Assembly: GCA_015521775.1 (NCBI GenBank)
Contig: WANN01000008.1
Location: 28,665 to 92,664, forward strand
Source: Thermoproteaceae archaeon
Lineage (GTDB): Archaea > Thermoproteota > Thermoprotei > Thermoproteales > Thermoproteaceae
Reading direction: 5' to 3'
DNA: 64,000 nucleotides
Shown here: positions 42,657 to 50,043 of the stretch, in pieces
Position numbering within the stretch: position 1 is the first letter of the stretch
Layout: each line of letters begins with the position of its first letter
The notes under the pieces: generated by a model
What the model was told of the DNA's origin: nothing
The model's input: only the letters and a program-made list of their open reading frames with translations
The model's database searches: none
Position numbers and translations under genes: made by a program

Positions 42657-42860
42657 ATGCCGAGACCCTACACGAAGACCCTAATACCTAGGCCTCGGAG
42701 CAGGTTCCTTAAGGTCAGGTGTCCCGACTGCGGGAACGAGCAGATAATATTCAGCCACTCATCCATAGTGGTCAGGTGCCTCGTATGTGGACGCAACATG
42801 GCCATTCCTACTGGGGGCAGATCCGAAATACTGGGCCACATAGTCAGGGAGCTAGAATAG
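42657..42860 (+). CDS. rps27e: Ribosomal protein S27e
   Basis: A 67-residue zinc-ribbon ribosomal protein: CPDC (about 23-26) and CLVC (about 42-45) with '[10 protein letters not shown]' between them and 'GGRSEILG' after. It follows L44e by 2 bases and its TAG stop overlaps the GTG of the next gene by one base. Confidence 0.95.
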   Translation: MPRPYTKTLIPRPRSRFLKVRCPDCGNEQIIFSHSSIVVRCLVCGRNMAIPTGGRSEILGHIVRELE

Positions 42861-43339
42861 TGGCCCTCATAATATTCGACGAGGGCGCCAACGTCCTCTT
42901 TGTTTCCGGCCGGGAAATACGGCTGGGCCGTAATGGCTCGGCCCTCATGAGGCTCATATGTGGGAGGCTTGGGTGGTACGGCGGCAAGTGTTACGGGGAG
43001 CTGAGCGACGAGGTCATCGGCCTAGTGCTGGACGAGGGTGCGGCCGGCGTGTCCCTAGGCGTACTGGGCGAGCGGAAGGATGACTTCTACAGCACGGTGG
43101 GGTGGATCCTTAGGAGGGCCGGGCTAAGGGTCGAGGACGCCCTTGCAGCGCTTTTGGCCATGGGGATCGACGAGGAGACGATTACAGCGGCCGTACGAGC
43201 GGCCTCCGCCAAACTAGGCGCACTGAGAAAGGTACTAGCCCTTCTTGAAGCCCAGGACAAAGCCCAGGACGAAGCTGCCGGCGAACGGCACAGCGTTCAC
43301 GACGGCCCCCATGACGCTGTACAGTGCCGAGGGCGCTGA
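42860..43339 (+). CDS. Hypothetical protein, 159 aa, after S27e
   Basis: The GTG at 42860 overlaps the S27e stop by one base (TAGTG), so it is translated as part of the L44e-S27e operon. Residues 1-125 look protein-like ('ALIIFDEGANVLFVSGREIRLG', 'KDDFYSTVGWILRRAGLRVEDAL'); the last 30 residues (DEAAGERHSVHDGPHDAVQCRGR in part) are low-quality and overlap the convergent FUN14 gene by 105 bases. In most archaea eIF2-alpha follows S27e; this protein is not eIF2-alpha. No family recognised. Confidence 0.6.
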   Translation: MALIIFDEGANVLFVSGREIRLGRNGSALMRLICGRLGWYGGKCYGELSDEVIGLVLDEGAAGVSLGVLGERKDDFYSTVGWILRRAGLRVEDALAALLAMGIDEETITAAVRAASAKLGALRKVLALLEAQDKAQDEAAGERHSVHDGPHDAVQCRGR

Positions 43340-43546
43340 CTCGGCTGCGACGCCCAGCATTTCGGAGAGCCTAACCCAGTTCACCTCTATCACGCCAATA
43401 TACGACATCCCCGCGAGCAGCAGCACCACAAGCCCTATGAACACGGCCACTATTTTGAGGAGCTTCTTGAGGGCATAGCCTGCGAAGAATCCCAGCAGCC
43501 CGCCGGCCCCCAGCTGAAGCAGGAGGGCGTTGGGATCCACAACCAT
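43235..43546 (-). CDS. FUN14-family small membrane protein
   Basis: A 103-residue protein matching FUN14: 'GGLLGFFAGYALKKLLKIV' (residues 16-34), a second helix (FIGLVVLLLAGMSYIG), 'VNWVRL' and a C-terminal 'GSFVLGFVLGFKKG' helix. The archaeal function is unknown. The ATG is 24 bases from a palindromic TATA (CTTATATAAG). Its 3' third overlaps the convergent gene after S27e by 105 bases, the longest overlap in the window. Confidence 0.82.
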   Translation of the reverse strand: MVVDPNALLLQLGAGGLLGFFAGYALKKLLKIVAVFIGLVVLLLAGMSYIGVIEVNWVRLSEMLGVAAESAPSALYSVMGAVVNAVPFAGSFVLGFVLGFKKG

Positions 43547-43565
43547 AAAAAGGGCTACGTAGCGG

Positions 43566-43575
43566 CTTATATAAG
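43566..43575. promoter_or_regulatory. Palindromic TATA box at FUN14
   Basis: CTTATATAAG is a perfect 10-base palindrome centred at 43570.5, 24 bases from the FUN14 ATG (43546). In the plus direction initiation would fall near 43595, before a GTGAGGA and CTGA pair. No gene starts there. Confidence 0.5.
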
Positions 43576-43654
43576 TGACTGAGGCTAGCCGCTGCCGAGC
43601 GGTGAGGAATACCGAACCCCAACTGATTTTTACCCGGCGCGCGACATCACAGGA

Positions 43655-44416
43655 ATGGTGATACCACTGATACTGGTCACGGGGGCCATATTCCTAGCAT
43701 CCCTATTCGACCAGCGCCTCTTCGCCTTGCTCGGCAACGACCCCATATCAGTATTGCTGTACGGAGAGTACTGGAGAATGGTAACGTACATGTTCCTCCA
43801 TGGAGGCGTGATGCACCTTGCCTTCAACATGTACGCGTTCCTATTGCTGGGCAGTTTCGTCGAGAGGGTGTATGGCCCCATTAGACTGGCCGTGGTATAC
43901 TTCGTGAGCGGCGCAGTTGCTGGGCTCTCGCCCATGGTGTACCTGTATTTAGGCAAGCTGGTCATGTCCATAGGCGCCAGCGGGGGAATAATGGGCATCT
44001 TCGGCGCCATACTGGCCTCGCCTTACAGGTCCTTCGTGCTGAGCAAGTGGAACATCACGGCAATAATACTGCTAAACCTGTACGGCCTCATATCGAACAT
44101 AGACGTGGTCGGTCACGCCCTGGGGTTCGTGGCGGGGTACGTGCTAGGACTAGCGGTCATGAGGGAGGACCGCTGGAACGGGGCAACGCCGCTGGGCCTG
44201 CCTCACGCCGAGAATGGGCCGCGCCCCGTTTCGGCCGTGCCCAGCATCGCCGCACAGGCCGCACCACTTTACTGCTGGCCCAACCCTCGGCGGAGCACCT
44301 CCCCACACAATGGGGCCGACGCGGGACTTACACGCATCGCCGCGCCGGGGATCGGGCTGGCGCCTATAGGCCTACACATGCGGCGCAGCTGTGTCACCGG
44401 CCGTCCCTATGCCTGA
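43655..44416 (+). CDS. Rhomboid-family intramembrane serine protease
   Basis: A 253-residue reading frame. Residues 1-170 form a six-helix rhomboid with 'HGGVMHLAFNMYAF', catalytic Ser in GASGGIMG (about 107-114) and catalytic His in 'VVGHALGF' (about 150-157). After 'GLAVMREDR' the last 80 residues are Pro/Ala/Arg-rich and have no hydrophobic or conserved pattern, and they run 23 bases into the convergent reductase gene. The core is normal; the tail looks like read-through into formerly non-coding sequence after loss of a stop. The ATG lies 25 bases after GATTTTTACC. Confidence 0.82.
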   Translation: MVIPLILVTGAIFLASLFDQRLFALLGNDPISVLLYGEYWRMVTYMFLHGGVMHLAFNMYAFLLLGSFVERVYGPIRLAVVYFVSGAVAGLSPMVYLYLGKLVMSIGASGGIMGIFGAILASPYRSFVLSKWNITAIILLNLYGLISNIDVVGHALGFVAGYVLGLAVMREDRWNGATPLGLPHAENGPRPVSAVPSIAAQAAPLYCWPNPRRSTSPHNGADAGLTRIAAPGIGLAPIGLHMRRSCVTGRPYA

Positions 44417-45497
44417 CGGATAGGGGAACGGAGCCGTACGTGGCGGAACCCGAGTAGACGGAGACGAACATCCCAATGAGCCTGCGCCCAAGGCGCTCTA
44501 CGATGGACCTCCTGTACCCTACAGCCATGAGCATCCTGCCGAGCGTCCTGGCCCTCCTGACCTCGTCCACGAGGTCCCTCACCAACAGGGAATACATCTG
44601 TAGGGCCTTCTTGGGGTCCATGTGAACCTTTAGGGCTAGGTAGGATGCGTAGGCGGCATCCATGCCGCTTCTTAGGGCATAGTATATGCCCTCGCCCGTC
44701 AGGGGGTCCACAAGGCCTGCGGCTTCCCCGATCAATATGGCGGTGCCTTTGCCTAGAGACTTGACGTAGCCGAGGGATATGGGGTGCCCATATATGCCGT
44801 CTCCCGGGGATGCCCCAATGCCCTCCATGAAGCGGAGCAGGGGAGGCCTAAGGTCCGGCCATCTACCCCAGCCCACGCCAATGCCTATATTGGACTTGTT
44901 GCCTAGGGGGAACACCCATGCGTACCCCTTCATCCCCACGAGGTCCCTCACAGAGTCGAAGTCTATTGTGCACGTGTTACCGGCGTCGAATGGGGATATG
45001 TTCATCAGGGCTATGGCATGAGTCCTGTGGCCCTTGTAGTTGTCTATGCCTATCGATCTAGCCACCGTGCTGGGGGACCCGTCAGCCCCGATGACCAGCC
45101 TGCCCTCGTACACGCCCCTGTTTCCCTCAACCCAACCGTCGCCTACCTTCACTATGGTGTCCCTGACGAAGTCCGCGCCCACATGCGTGGCGCGGTCGAG
45201 GAGCTCCTTGTCGAATACCGGCCTCCTCACTACCCTTATCTCGAGACCCCTATGCCTATATTCGAGGCCCGCAAGCCTAACGACTATCTCGTCGCAGCTG
45301 CCCAGCCACGTGTAGTCCGTCCCCACCGATTCGAGGAGGCGCCAAGACCTTGGGGTGAGGCCGCCCCCACACGCCTTTTCCCTCGGAAACTGGAACCTGT
45401 CCACGACCAGCACCTTCATCCCCAGCCTCGCTGCGTGGTACGCCGCCGTGGATCCCGCTGGGCCGCCCCCCACAACTACGACGTCGTACCTAGCCAT
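44394..45497 (-). CDS. Geranylgeranyl reductase-family FAD enzyme
   Basis: A 367-residue flavoprotein: FAD-binding 'GGGPAGSTAAYHAARLG' (residues 10-26), 'PREKACGGGLTPR' substrate-side motif with the conserved Cys, 'GADGSPSTVAR' and late 'IGEAAGLVDPLTGEGIYYA'. This is the pattern of enzymes that saturate geranylgeranyl chains of archaeal ether lipids. It overlaps the YkgJ gene by 8 bases and ends a three-gene unit. Confidence 0.88.
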   Translation of the reverse strand: MARYDVVVVGGGPAGSTAAYHAARLGMKVLVVDRFQFPREKACGGGLTPRSWRLLESVGTDYTWLGSCDEIVVRLAGLEYRHRGLEIRVVRRPVFDKELLDRATHVGADFVRDTIVKVGDGWVEGNRGVYEGRLVIGADGSPSTVARSIGIDNYKGHRTHAIALMNISPFDAGNTCTIDFDSVRDLVGMKGYAWVFPLGNKSNIGIGVGWGRWPDLRPPLLRFMEGIGASPGDGIYGHPISLGYVKSLGKGTAILIGEAAGLVDPLTGEGIYYALRSGMDAAYASYLALKVHMDPKKALQMYSLLVRDLVDEVRRARTLGRMLMAVGYRRSIVERLGRRLIGMFVSVYSGSATYGSVPLSVRHRDGR

Positions 45498-45900
45498 GGC
45501 TCAGCTTGACCCTGAGCCTTGTAAGGCCGCTTTCACGCACGAAGTCCACCACGTGGGGGGCAAGGCGAGCCATCTCGCGCCTTGGAACTGTGTGCCATGT
45601 TGGACACGTCTTGTCCACCGTAACCCCAGACCCGTCGTATATCAATGGGTACAGCCTACAGCCGCGCGGCCTATGAGGATATATCTTGCAGGTGCGCCTG
45701 TGCGGCTCGTAAAAGTAGCAGTGGCCGTCCACGTTCCTCAACCTGTAATGTGACCCGTCGAACACCGCGAACTCCTCGAGCCTGTAGCCCAGCCCGGTTA
45801 TGCGGTCTATGTCGTCTGCAAGCAGCTCCATTTGGGTCCCCACGCAGCATATGCCGCAGGCTATGCAACGGAACTTGACCTCGAAGTACGTTTCATCCAT
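45490..45900 (-). CDS. YkgJ-family cysteine cluster protein
   Basis: A 136-residue protein with 'RCIACGICCVGTQ' (a CxxCxxxC-type cluster, residues 12-24), and later 'CYFYEP...CKIYPHRPRGCRLYP', the YkgJ Fe-S/zinc signature. The ATG at 45900 overlaps the upstream 61-residue membrane gene by 8 bases, and its stop overlaps the geranylgeranyl reductase. Because archaeal reductases need an electron source, this cluster protein may serve that enzyme; this is inference from coupling. Confidence 0.8.
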   Translation of the reverse strand: MDETYFEVKFRCIACGICCVGTQMELLADDIDRITGLGYRLEEFAVFDGSHYRLRNVDGHCYFYEPHRRTCKIYPHRPRGCRLYPLIYDGSGVTVDKTCPTWHTVPRREMARLAPHVVDFVRESGLTRLRVKLSHG

Positions 45901-46078
45901 GTGCAACAATCAGCGAGCCCATTATCACGGCCGACACGAGGGCAACCATCAACGTTATTGCCAGCGCATCCAGGAGCGTTGGCCTTGCCCTGGCCCTCCT
46001 CAGCAGGACCAGATCGGTCATTGTGACGGCCGCTGCGAACACCGCTATCGATATCAGGGCGTACACATAGGCCTCCAC
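45893..46078 (-). CDS. Small membrane protein, 61 aa
   Basis: Two hydrophobic segments ('VYALISIAVFAAAVTMTDLVLL' region and 'ALAITLMVALVSAVIMGSLIV' region) with 'RRARAR' between them. The GTG at 46078 is 26 bases from AATACTAAAAACTTT; a TTG 18 bases upstream is too close to that box. First gene of the membrane-YkgJ-reductase unit. No family recognised. Confidence 0.6.
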   Translation of the reverse strand: MEAYVYALISIAVFAAAVTMTDLVLLRRARARPTLLDALAITLMVALVSAVIMGSLIVAHG

Positions 46079-46244
46079 GGAGGAGCTCGATGCCAATACT
46101 AAAAACTTTCACCTGGACCGGCCTACCGGCGGACCGGGGATGGGCGACGCGGTCTAACAGAGACATGCTGTACAACGGACGTCCGGGTATGCATACGGGT
46201 TTTCCACGTTCGTTAAAGATTTATGTATGGCCCGGTAAATACGC

Positions 46245-46967
46245 GTGCCCACGAGGCTGCTGTACCTCGACGACAGTTATCTGCGCGAGTTCGACGCGCA
46301 GGTAATAGAGGTGGGCGACAGCTATGTTGTCCTCGACGCCACTGCCTTCCACCCAACTGGGGGAGGCGTGGCACATGATGTGGGTACCCTTACAATTGGG
46401 GGGAGGACGTATGCTGTCACCGACGTTAGGAAGAGGGGCGAGGACGTCCTACATGTGCTGGACACGGCACCTGGGGGCAGCGTCGGCGATAGGGCGCACG
46501 GCGTAATTGACTGGGATAGGCGATACAGGCTTATGAGGCTACACACAGCAACGCACATACTTGCTGCCATACTGTACAGACGCCATGGGGCCCTGGTGAC
46601 TGGGGGCGACATAACGCCCGAATACGCCAGGGACGACTTCAACATTGAGGGGACTATGGAGGAGGTGAAGAGGGCCTTCGAGGACGCGATAGGGGAGGCC
46701 AACGAGGTGATCCGGAGGGGAATAGAGGTGAAAATATATTACCTTCCAAGGGACGAGGCGCTTAGGATACCGGGCATAGTGAAGCTCGCCTCGCGTCTAC
46801 CCCCGGAAGTGGCGAGGCTACGCATAGTCGAGATACCCGGGATAGACGTGCAGGCAGATGGGGGTCCCCATGTGAGGAACACATCCGAGATAGGCTCCAT
46901 AAGGATCGTCAAGATAGAGAATAGGGGCAAGGGAAGGAAGAGGCTCTACTACACCGTGGAACCGTGA
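46245..46967 (+). CDS. alaX: AlaX-type alanyl-tRNA editing protein
   Basis: A 240-residue trans-editing protein related to the AlaRS editing domain. Zinc/catalytic HTATH (residues 97-101 approx.) is present, and the second metal site reads 'VQADGGPHVRNTSEIG': the usual Cys of 'ACGGTH' is Asp while the His is kept. AlaX deacylates Ser- or Gly-tRNA(Ala). N-terminal 'DATAFHPTGGG' is also conserved. The GTG start lies 25 bases after TTAAAGATTTATG. Its stop overlaps the next gene (TGATG). Confidence 0.86.
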   Translation: MPTRLLYLDDSYLREFDAQVIEVGDSYVVLDATAFHPTGGGVAHDVGTLTIGGRTYAVTDVRKRGEDVLHVLDTAPGGSVGDRAHGVIDWDRRYRLMRLHTATHILAAILYRRHGALVTGGDITPEYARDDFNIEGTMEEVKRAFEDAIGEANEVIRRGIEVKIYYLPRDEALRIPGIVKLASRLPPEVARLRIVEIPGIDVQADGGPHVRNTSEIGSIRIVKIENRGKGRKRLYYTVEP

Positions 46968-47530
46968 TGCGCGTTGAGGTAATGTCCATAGGCAAGAGGT
47001 CCCTACACGTCGAGGTCGAGCCAACTGGGCTAGGCAGGATAATAGTCGTAGGTAACGGGAAGAGGGCTCACCTCTCCAAGCCCATCCTCAAGAAGGTGAT
47101 GCGCATGCCGATGAGCGATAGGACCCCGGTGTTGGTGTACAGGGGGAGTACTCTTATCAGGAGGATGGTGCTCGGCCAGGTCAAGGGGAGGGACCCACAG
47201 CAACGTTACGTGGGATACGCCGAAAAGGTGGCCAAGCTTCCCGACGGAATAGCCCTCGTCTTCGACGCAAACGCCAACTACATATACAAGATCGTGAGGG
47301 GCCTTGCGCCGGCCCTTGGAAAGGACATAAGGGTGGTCCAGGCATCGCGGGAGCTCAGCGACCTCGAGGTGCTCCTCCTGGCGATCAATATAAGCAGACA
47401 CCGAACCACGTTCCTGGTAACCCACGACAAGTGGTTCATAGGCAAGGGAAGGCCCAACCTGCACGTGGTTTTCCTGCCTATGAGCACCAGAGAGGACTCC
47501 ATTGAGAGGTTCTTCGACGCCTTCTCCTAA
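46967..47530 (+). CDS. Hypothetical protein, 187 aa, possibly PIN-like
   Basis: An N-terminal beta domain (residues 1-75) and a C-terminal alpha/beta domain with acidic residues in PIN-like order: 'LVFDANANYIY' (about 98-108), 'ASRELSDLEVLLLA' and 'TFLVTHDKWF'. These could be the metal ligands of a PIN/NYN-type RNase, but I cannot confirm the family. Coupled to alaX by a one-base overlap (TGATG), suggesting a tRNA-related role. Ends 4 bases before the convergent radical SAM gene. Confidence 0.65.
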   Translation: MRVEVMSIGKRSLHVEVEPTGLGRIIVVGNGKRAHLSKPILKKVMRMPMSDRTPVLVYRGSTLIRRMVLGQVKGRDPQQRYVGYAEKVAKLPDGIALVFDANANYIYKIVRGLAPALGKDIRVVQASRELSDLEVLLLAINISRHRTTFLVTHDKWFIGKGRPNLHVVFLPMSTREDSIERFFDAFS

Positions 47531-47534
47531 ACCG

Positions 47535-48683
47535 TCACCTCGTGCATTTCTCCCAGGCTAGGCCGAGCTGGCTCGCGTAGAGGTACGCTTCCTCGATCTC
47601 GCGTTGGGAGGGCCTGCGGGACAGCTCCCTGAACCTGTCCGAGTAGTGCGGCCCATGGGGGTCCGTCATGTACTCCGGCCTGTACTGGTCCATTATGTTG
47701 ACCAAGGCGTGGGGACAGTTCTCCGCCAGCCAGCGCAGTACTGGGAAAGTGCAGCACTTCACGTGTCCGGGAAGGACCAAGTGACGCACGATTATGTTTT
47801 CGCCCCTCCTACATATAGCCAAAAGATTGCGGACCACTGTTGGATGGAAGTTTAGTACTGCTGAAAGCCGCGCAGCGCACGCGTCGTTGCCGTACTTGAA
47901 GTCGGGCAGCCAGATGTCCATGACGTGGAGGAGCAGGCGCAGGCCCTCCTCGGACATGTACATGTTGCTGTTCCAGAGCTGGGGCACGTTGACCCTTCGC
48001 CTCGCCAACTCGCGTATGGCCGGTATTATGACGTGCATGTTGACCGTGGGTTCCCCTCCAACCCAGTTCACGTTACGGGCCCCCTCGGCCCTCAACTGTA
48101 TAGCCATGGACGCCAACTCCTCCGGCGTGACTGGGACCCCGTTGTGTTCCCTTTGGCTTATGTCCCAGTTTTGGCAGTACACGCAACGGAAGTTGCAGCC
48201 GGTGAAGAATATCGTGCCGGAAGGCACGAGGGGGGCCTCCTCGCCAATGTGGAGGAAGTACGAGCCGACGCGGGACGTGACGTCGAGCCTGCACGCCCCC
48301 CTGCTCCTGGCCCTGTCTATCCGGCACCTCCTTTCACAGAGCACGCAGGACCTCACAGTCCTGCTCACTATGGCCGACTTGACGTCGAGGAAATTGGTTT
48401 GGGCCGCTTCCCTGTACCACTGGTCCAACGGCTTCCTTGCATCCCTATACTCCTGCCTGGCCTCGTTCCACAGGGCGTCCAGCTCGGCGCCGAGCCTGTC
48501 GTGGAGGGACCAAAGTTCGTCTAGGGACATGGACCACACGTCGTCGCCGACCTCTAGGGTTGCCGCCAACACGTATTTTGCTGGCTTACGGTTCTCCATC
48601 ACATCGTAGTACCAGTCCAGCCTGGCCCTAAGCTCCTCGTCCTCCAAGGCCCACAATGCGTCGGGCCTGTACACCCGCCACAC
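47535..48683 (-). CDS. PflA-like radical SAM protein
   Basis: A 382-residue radical SAM enzyme. The SAM cluster motif is 'TGCNFRCVYCQNWD' (CxxxCxxC, about 167-180) and 'GGEPTVNMH' follows. Before it is a Cys-rich segment 'SCVLCERRCRIDRARSRGACR' (about 111-131, five cysteines) that could hold an auxiliary cluster. An N-terminal 100-residue helical extension is unusual for the family. Relatives annotated as pyruvate formate-lyase activating enzyme-like have mostly unknown targets. The GTG follows TTTTATTTT (minus strand, about 24 bases). Confidence 0.82.
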   Translation of the reverse strand: MWRVYRPDALWALEDEELRARLDWYYDVMENRKPAKYVLAATLEVGDDVWSMSLDELWSLHDRLGAELDALWNEARQEYRDARKPLDQWYREAAQTNFLDVKSAIVSRTVRSCVLCERRCRIDRARSRGACRLDVTSRVGSYFLHIGEEAPLVPSGTIFFTGCNFRCVYCQNWDISQREHNGVPVTPEELASMAIQLRAEGARNVNWVGGEPTVNMHVIIPAIRELARRRVNVPQLWNSNMYMSEEGLRLLLHVMDIWLPDFKYGNDACAARLSAVLNFHPTVVRNLLAICRRGENIIVRHLVLPGHVKCCTFPVLRWLAENCPHALVNIMDQYRPEYMTDPHGPHYSDRFRELSRRPSQREIEEAYLYASQLGLAWEKCTR

Positions 48684-48713
48684 GTATATGTGGGCCGCCC
48701 GAAAATAAAAGTT

Positions 48714-49130
48714 TTAGTTGCTCTTGGCGTATATGACGTTGCCCGTGGGCATGGCCACCATGACGGCGCTCCTATTGCCGGACACCCTCACGGTGATCGT
48801 TTCAAGGGGGTCCCAGTAACCACCCGTGCCTGTAAGCGGATTGATGTACTCGTCCTTGGCCACGAGCTCCCACGCGAGGTACTCCCTCGTAACCGGGTCA
48901 AACACGTCCATAAGCCTCAAGTCGTCTGCGTGGACGCGGCAGGGACCAGCGTTCACAAGCGTTATCAGGGTCCAGTTTTCCGTCGCGTTTACGGACTCCA
49001 CGTCGAACCCGCACTCGTTGCGCGGCGGTTCAAGGGCCACTATGCTTTCCACTATATTGGTGTATGCTGCGAACAGCACCACGACCACGAATATTATGGG
49101 CAGTAGAAATACTATGGCGCCTATGCTCAT
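48714..49130 (-). CDS. arlF: Archaellum stator protein ArlF (FlaF)
   Basis: A 138-residue protein with one N-terminal helix (residues 3-22) and an extracellular beta-sandwich ('WTLITLVNAGPCRV', 'ETITVRVSGN'), the layout of ArlF, which binds the S-layer and anchors the archaellum motor. Identity is supported by its coupling (ATGA) to ArlG and by the arl genes across the divergent promoter. Third and last gene of the left arm. Confidence 0.75.
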   Translation of the reverse strand: MSIGAIVFLLPIIFVVVVLFAAYTNIVESIVALEPPRNECGFDVESVNATENWTLITLVNAGPCRVHADDLRLMDVFDPVTREYLAWELVAKDEYINPLTGTGGYWDPLETITVRVSGNRSAVMVAMPTGNVIYAKSN

Positions 49131-49576
49131 CTTGAGAAGCCATACTGGGCCACGTAGCCGTTAGGCAGCGCGATCTTCAGGAGGTAGTCGCCCGGCCCAA
49201 GGGTGACGTCGAGGCAGACCAGTATGGTCTCCCCTCGCGATAGCTCCGCCGAATTGGCGTCTCCGTTGACCTTCGTGATGTTGGATACCAGCGCATACGT
49301 CACGCTGTTGCTCCCTATAATTATCCAGTCGCTGTAGTTGCTGAGCACGGCAAGGGGCACGTCCACTATGCCCGTGTTCTTCACGTAGAAACACGACCCG
49401 CCGTCGTCCGTTATCACGAGGAGTCTCGTGCCCAGGGCCTCAGCAGCCATGTTTATCCTGGCCATCTCCACCTTGGACACGTCCTGGACCGCCGATATTA
49501 TCGACATGGAGATCGCCCCTACTGATAGGGCAACGGAAAAAAGGATTATTAGTTCCGCGATTACGCTGTTCATCAA
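49127..49576 (-). CDS. arlG: Archaellum stator protein ArlG (FlaG)
   Basis: A 149-residue protein with an archaellin-like N-terminal hydrophobic helix ('SVIAELIILFSVALSVGAISMSI') and a beta-rich extracellular domain. ArlG forms a filament capped by ArlF in the stator. It starts 1 base before the end region of the 113-residue upstream gene (1-base gap) and overlaps arlF by 4 bases. A cysteine pair ('GSCFYV' and 'ILVCLD') may form a disulfide. Confidence 0.75.
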   Translation of the reverse strand: MMNSVIAELIILFSVALSVGAISMSIISAVQDVSKVEMARINMAAEALGTRLLVITDDGGSCFYVKNTGIVDVPLAVLSNYSDWIIIGSNSVTYALVSNITKVNGDANSAELSRGETILVCLDVTLGPGDYLLKIALPNGYVAQYGFSR

Positions 49577-49577
49577 C

Positions 49578-49919
49578 CTACGCCCTTTCCCCCTCCCTGA
49601 AGAGCTTAAGGAATAGGTACGTCTTGGAGTCTATCCGCCCGGCCAGATGCAACATGTCTATCAGGTCCATGTCCCCGTCGAGGAGCAGAAGCGCCAACAG
49701 CTTCTTGTCCATGTGCCCCTCCCTCCTCCCCCCATTTCCCACATCCACGTCGACGTCGATAGCCCTCTCCACGTCCTTGGCCCCACCATCCACTGGGCCG
49801 CTCCCATTGCCGTTGAATCCCCCCGTTATGGGGTTCTCCACCCTGCTCATAAAGGCGCGGAGCTCCACGAGGAGCCTCTCTATGTTCTCCAGCTTGTCGT
49901 CCAACCTCTGGTCCGACAT
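49578..49919 (-). CDS. Archaellum-locus protein in the ArlX/ArlCDE position, unrecognised
   Basis: A 113-residue soluble protein: N-terminal coiled-coil (RLDDKLENIERLLVELRAFM, about 4-23), a disordered Gly/Asn/Asp linker (ENPITGGFNGNGSGPVDGG), and a helical C-terminal segment 'LLALLLLDGDMDLIDML'. It has no transmembrane helix, unlike crenarchaeal ArlX, and lacks the conserved ArlD/E C-terminal pattern I know. Yet it is the first gene of the arl left arm, directly before arlG-arlF, where the cytosolic ring component (ArlX or ArlC/D/E) normally sits. The ATG lies 24 bases after a TACAAAAATG box. Confidence 0.7.
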   Translation of the reverse strand: MSDQRLDDKLENIERLLVELRAFMSRVENPITGGFNGNGSGPVDGGAKDVERAIDVDVDVGNGGRREGHMDKKLLALLLLDGDMDLIDMLHLAGRIDSKTYLFLKLFREGERA

Positions 49920-50043
49920 GGTACCAGAGGTAACGCATTTTTGTATCCTTTTTTCTTTTTCTAAAAATCGAAAAAGAGCTTTTCACCATTTTCGATTCGT
50001 AGAAACAAAGGACGGTATTTAATTTTGTGTGTTTCCAGGACCC
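49920..50043. promoter_or_regulatory. Divergent archaellum promoter with inverted-repeat operator
   Basis: A strikingly AT-rich island. AATCGAAAA (49966-49974) and TTTTCGATT (49989-49997) form a perfect 9-base inverted repeat with a 14-base spacer, centred midway between two TATA boxes: TACAAAAATG for the left arm (about 49938-49947) and TATTTAATTTT for arlB (about 50016-50026). A nested GAAAA/TTTTC repeat (49970-49974, 49980-49984) shares the left arm. A T-rich run, CCTTTTTTCTTTTTCT, lies at 49947-49962. This is the expected geometry of a shared operator for an archaellum regulator. Confidence 0.6.

Noticed and set aside
43594..43638. GTGAGGA...CTGA as a C/D box sRNA
   Set aside because: Only one C and one D box with a 14-base gap; C' and D' are missing and the length is below known archaeal sRNAs. 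Kept only as a low-interest finding.
46964..46966. GTG one codon before the ATG as start of the 187-aa gene
   Set aside because: The ATG at 46967 overlaps the alaX stop in the usual TGATG arrangement; either start changes only one residue.
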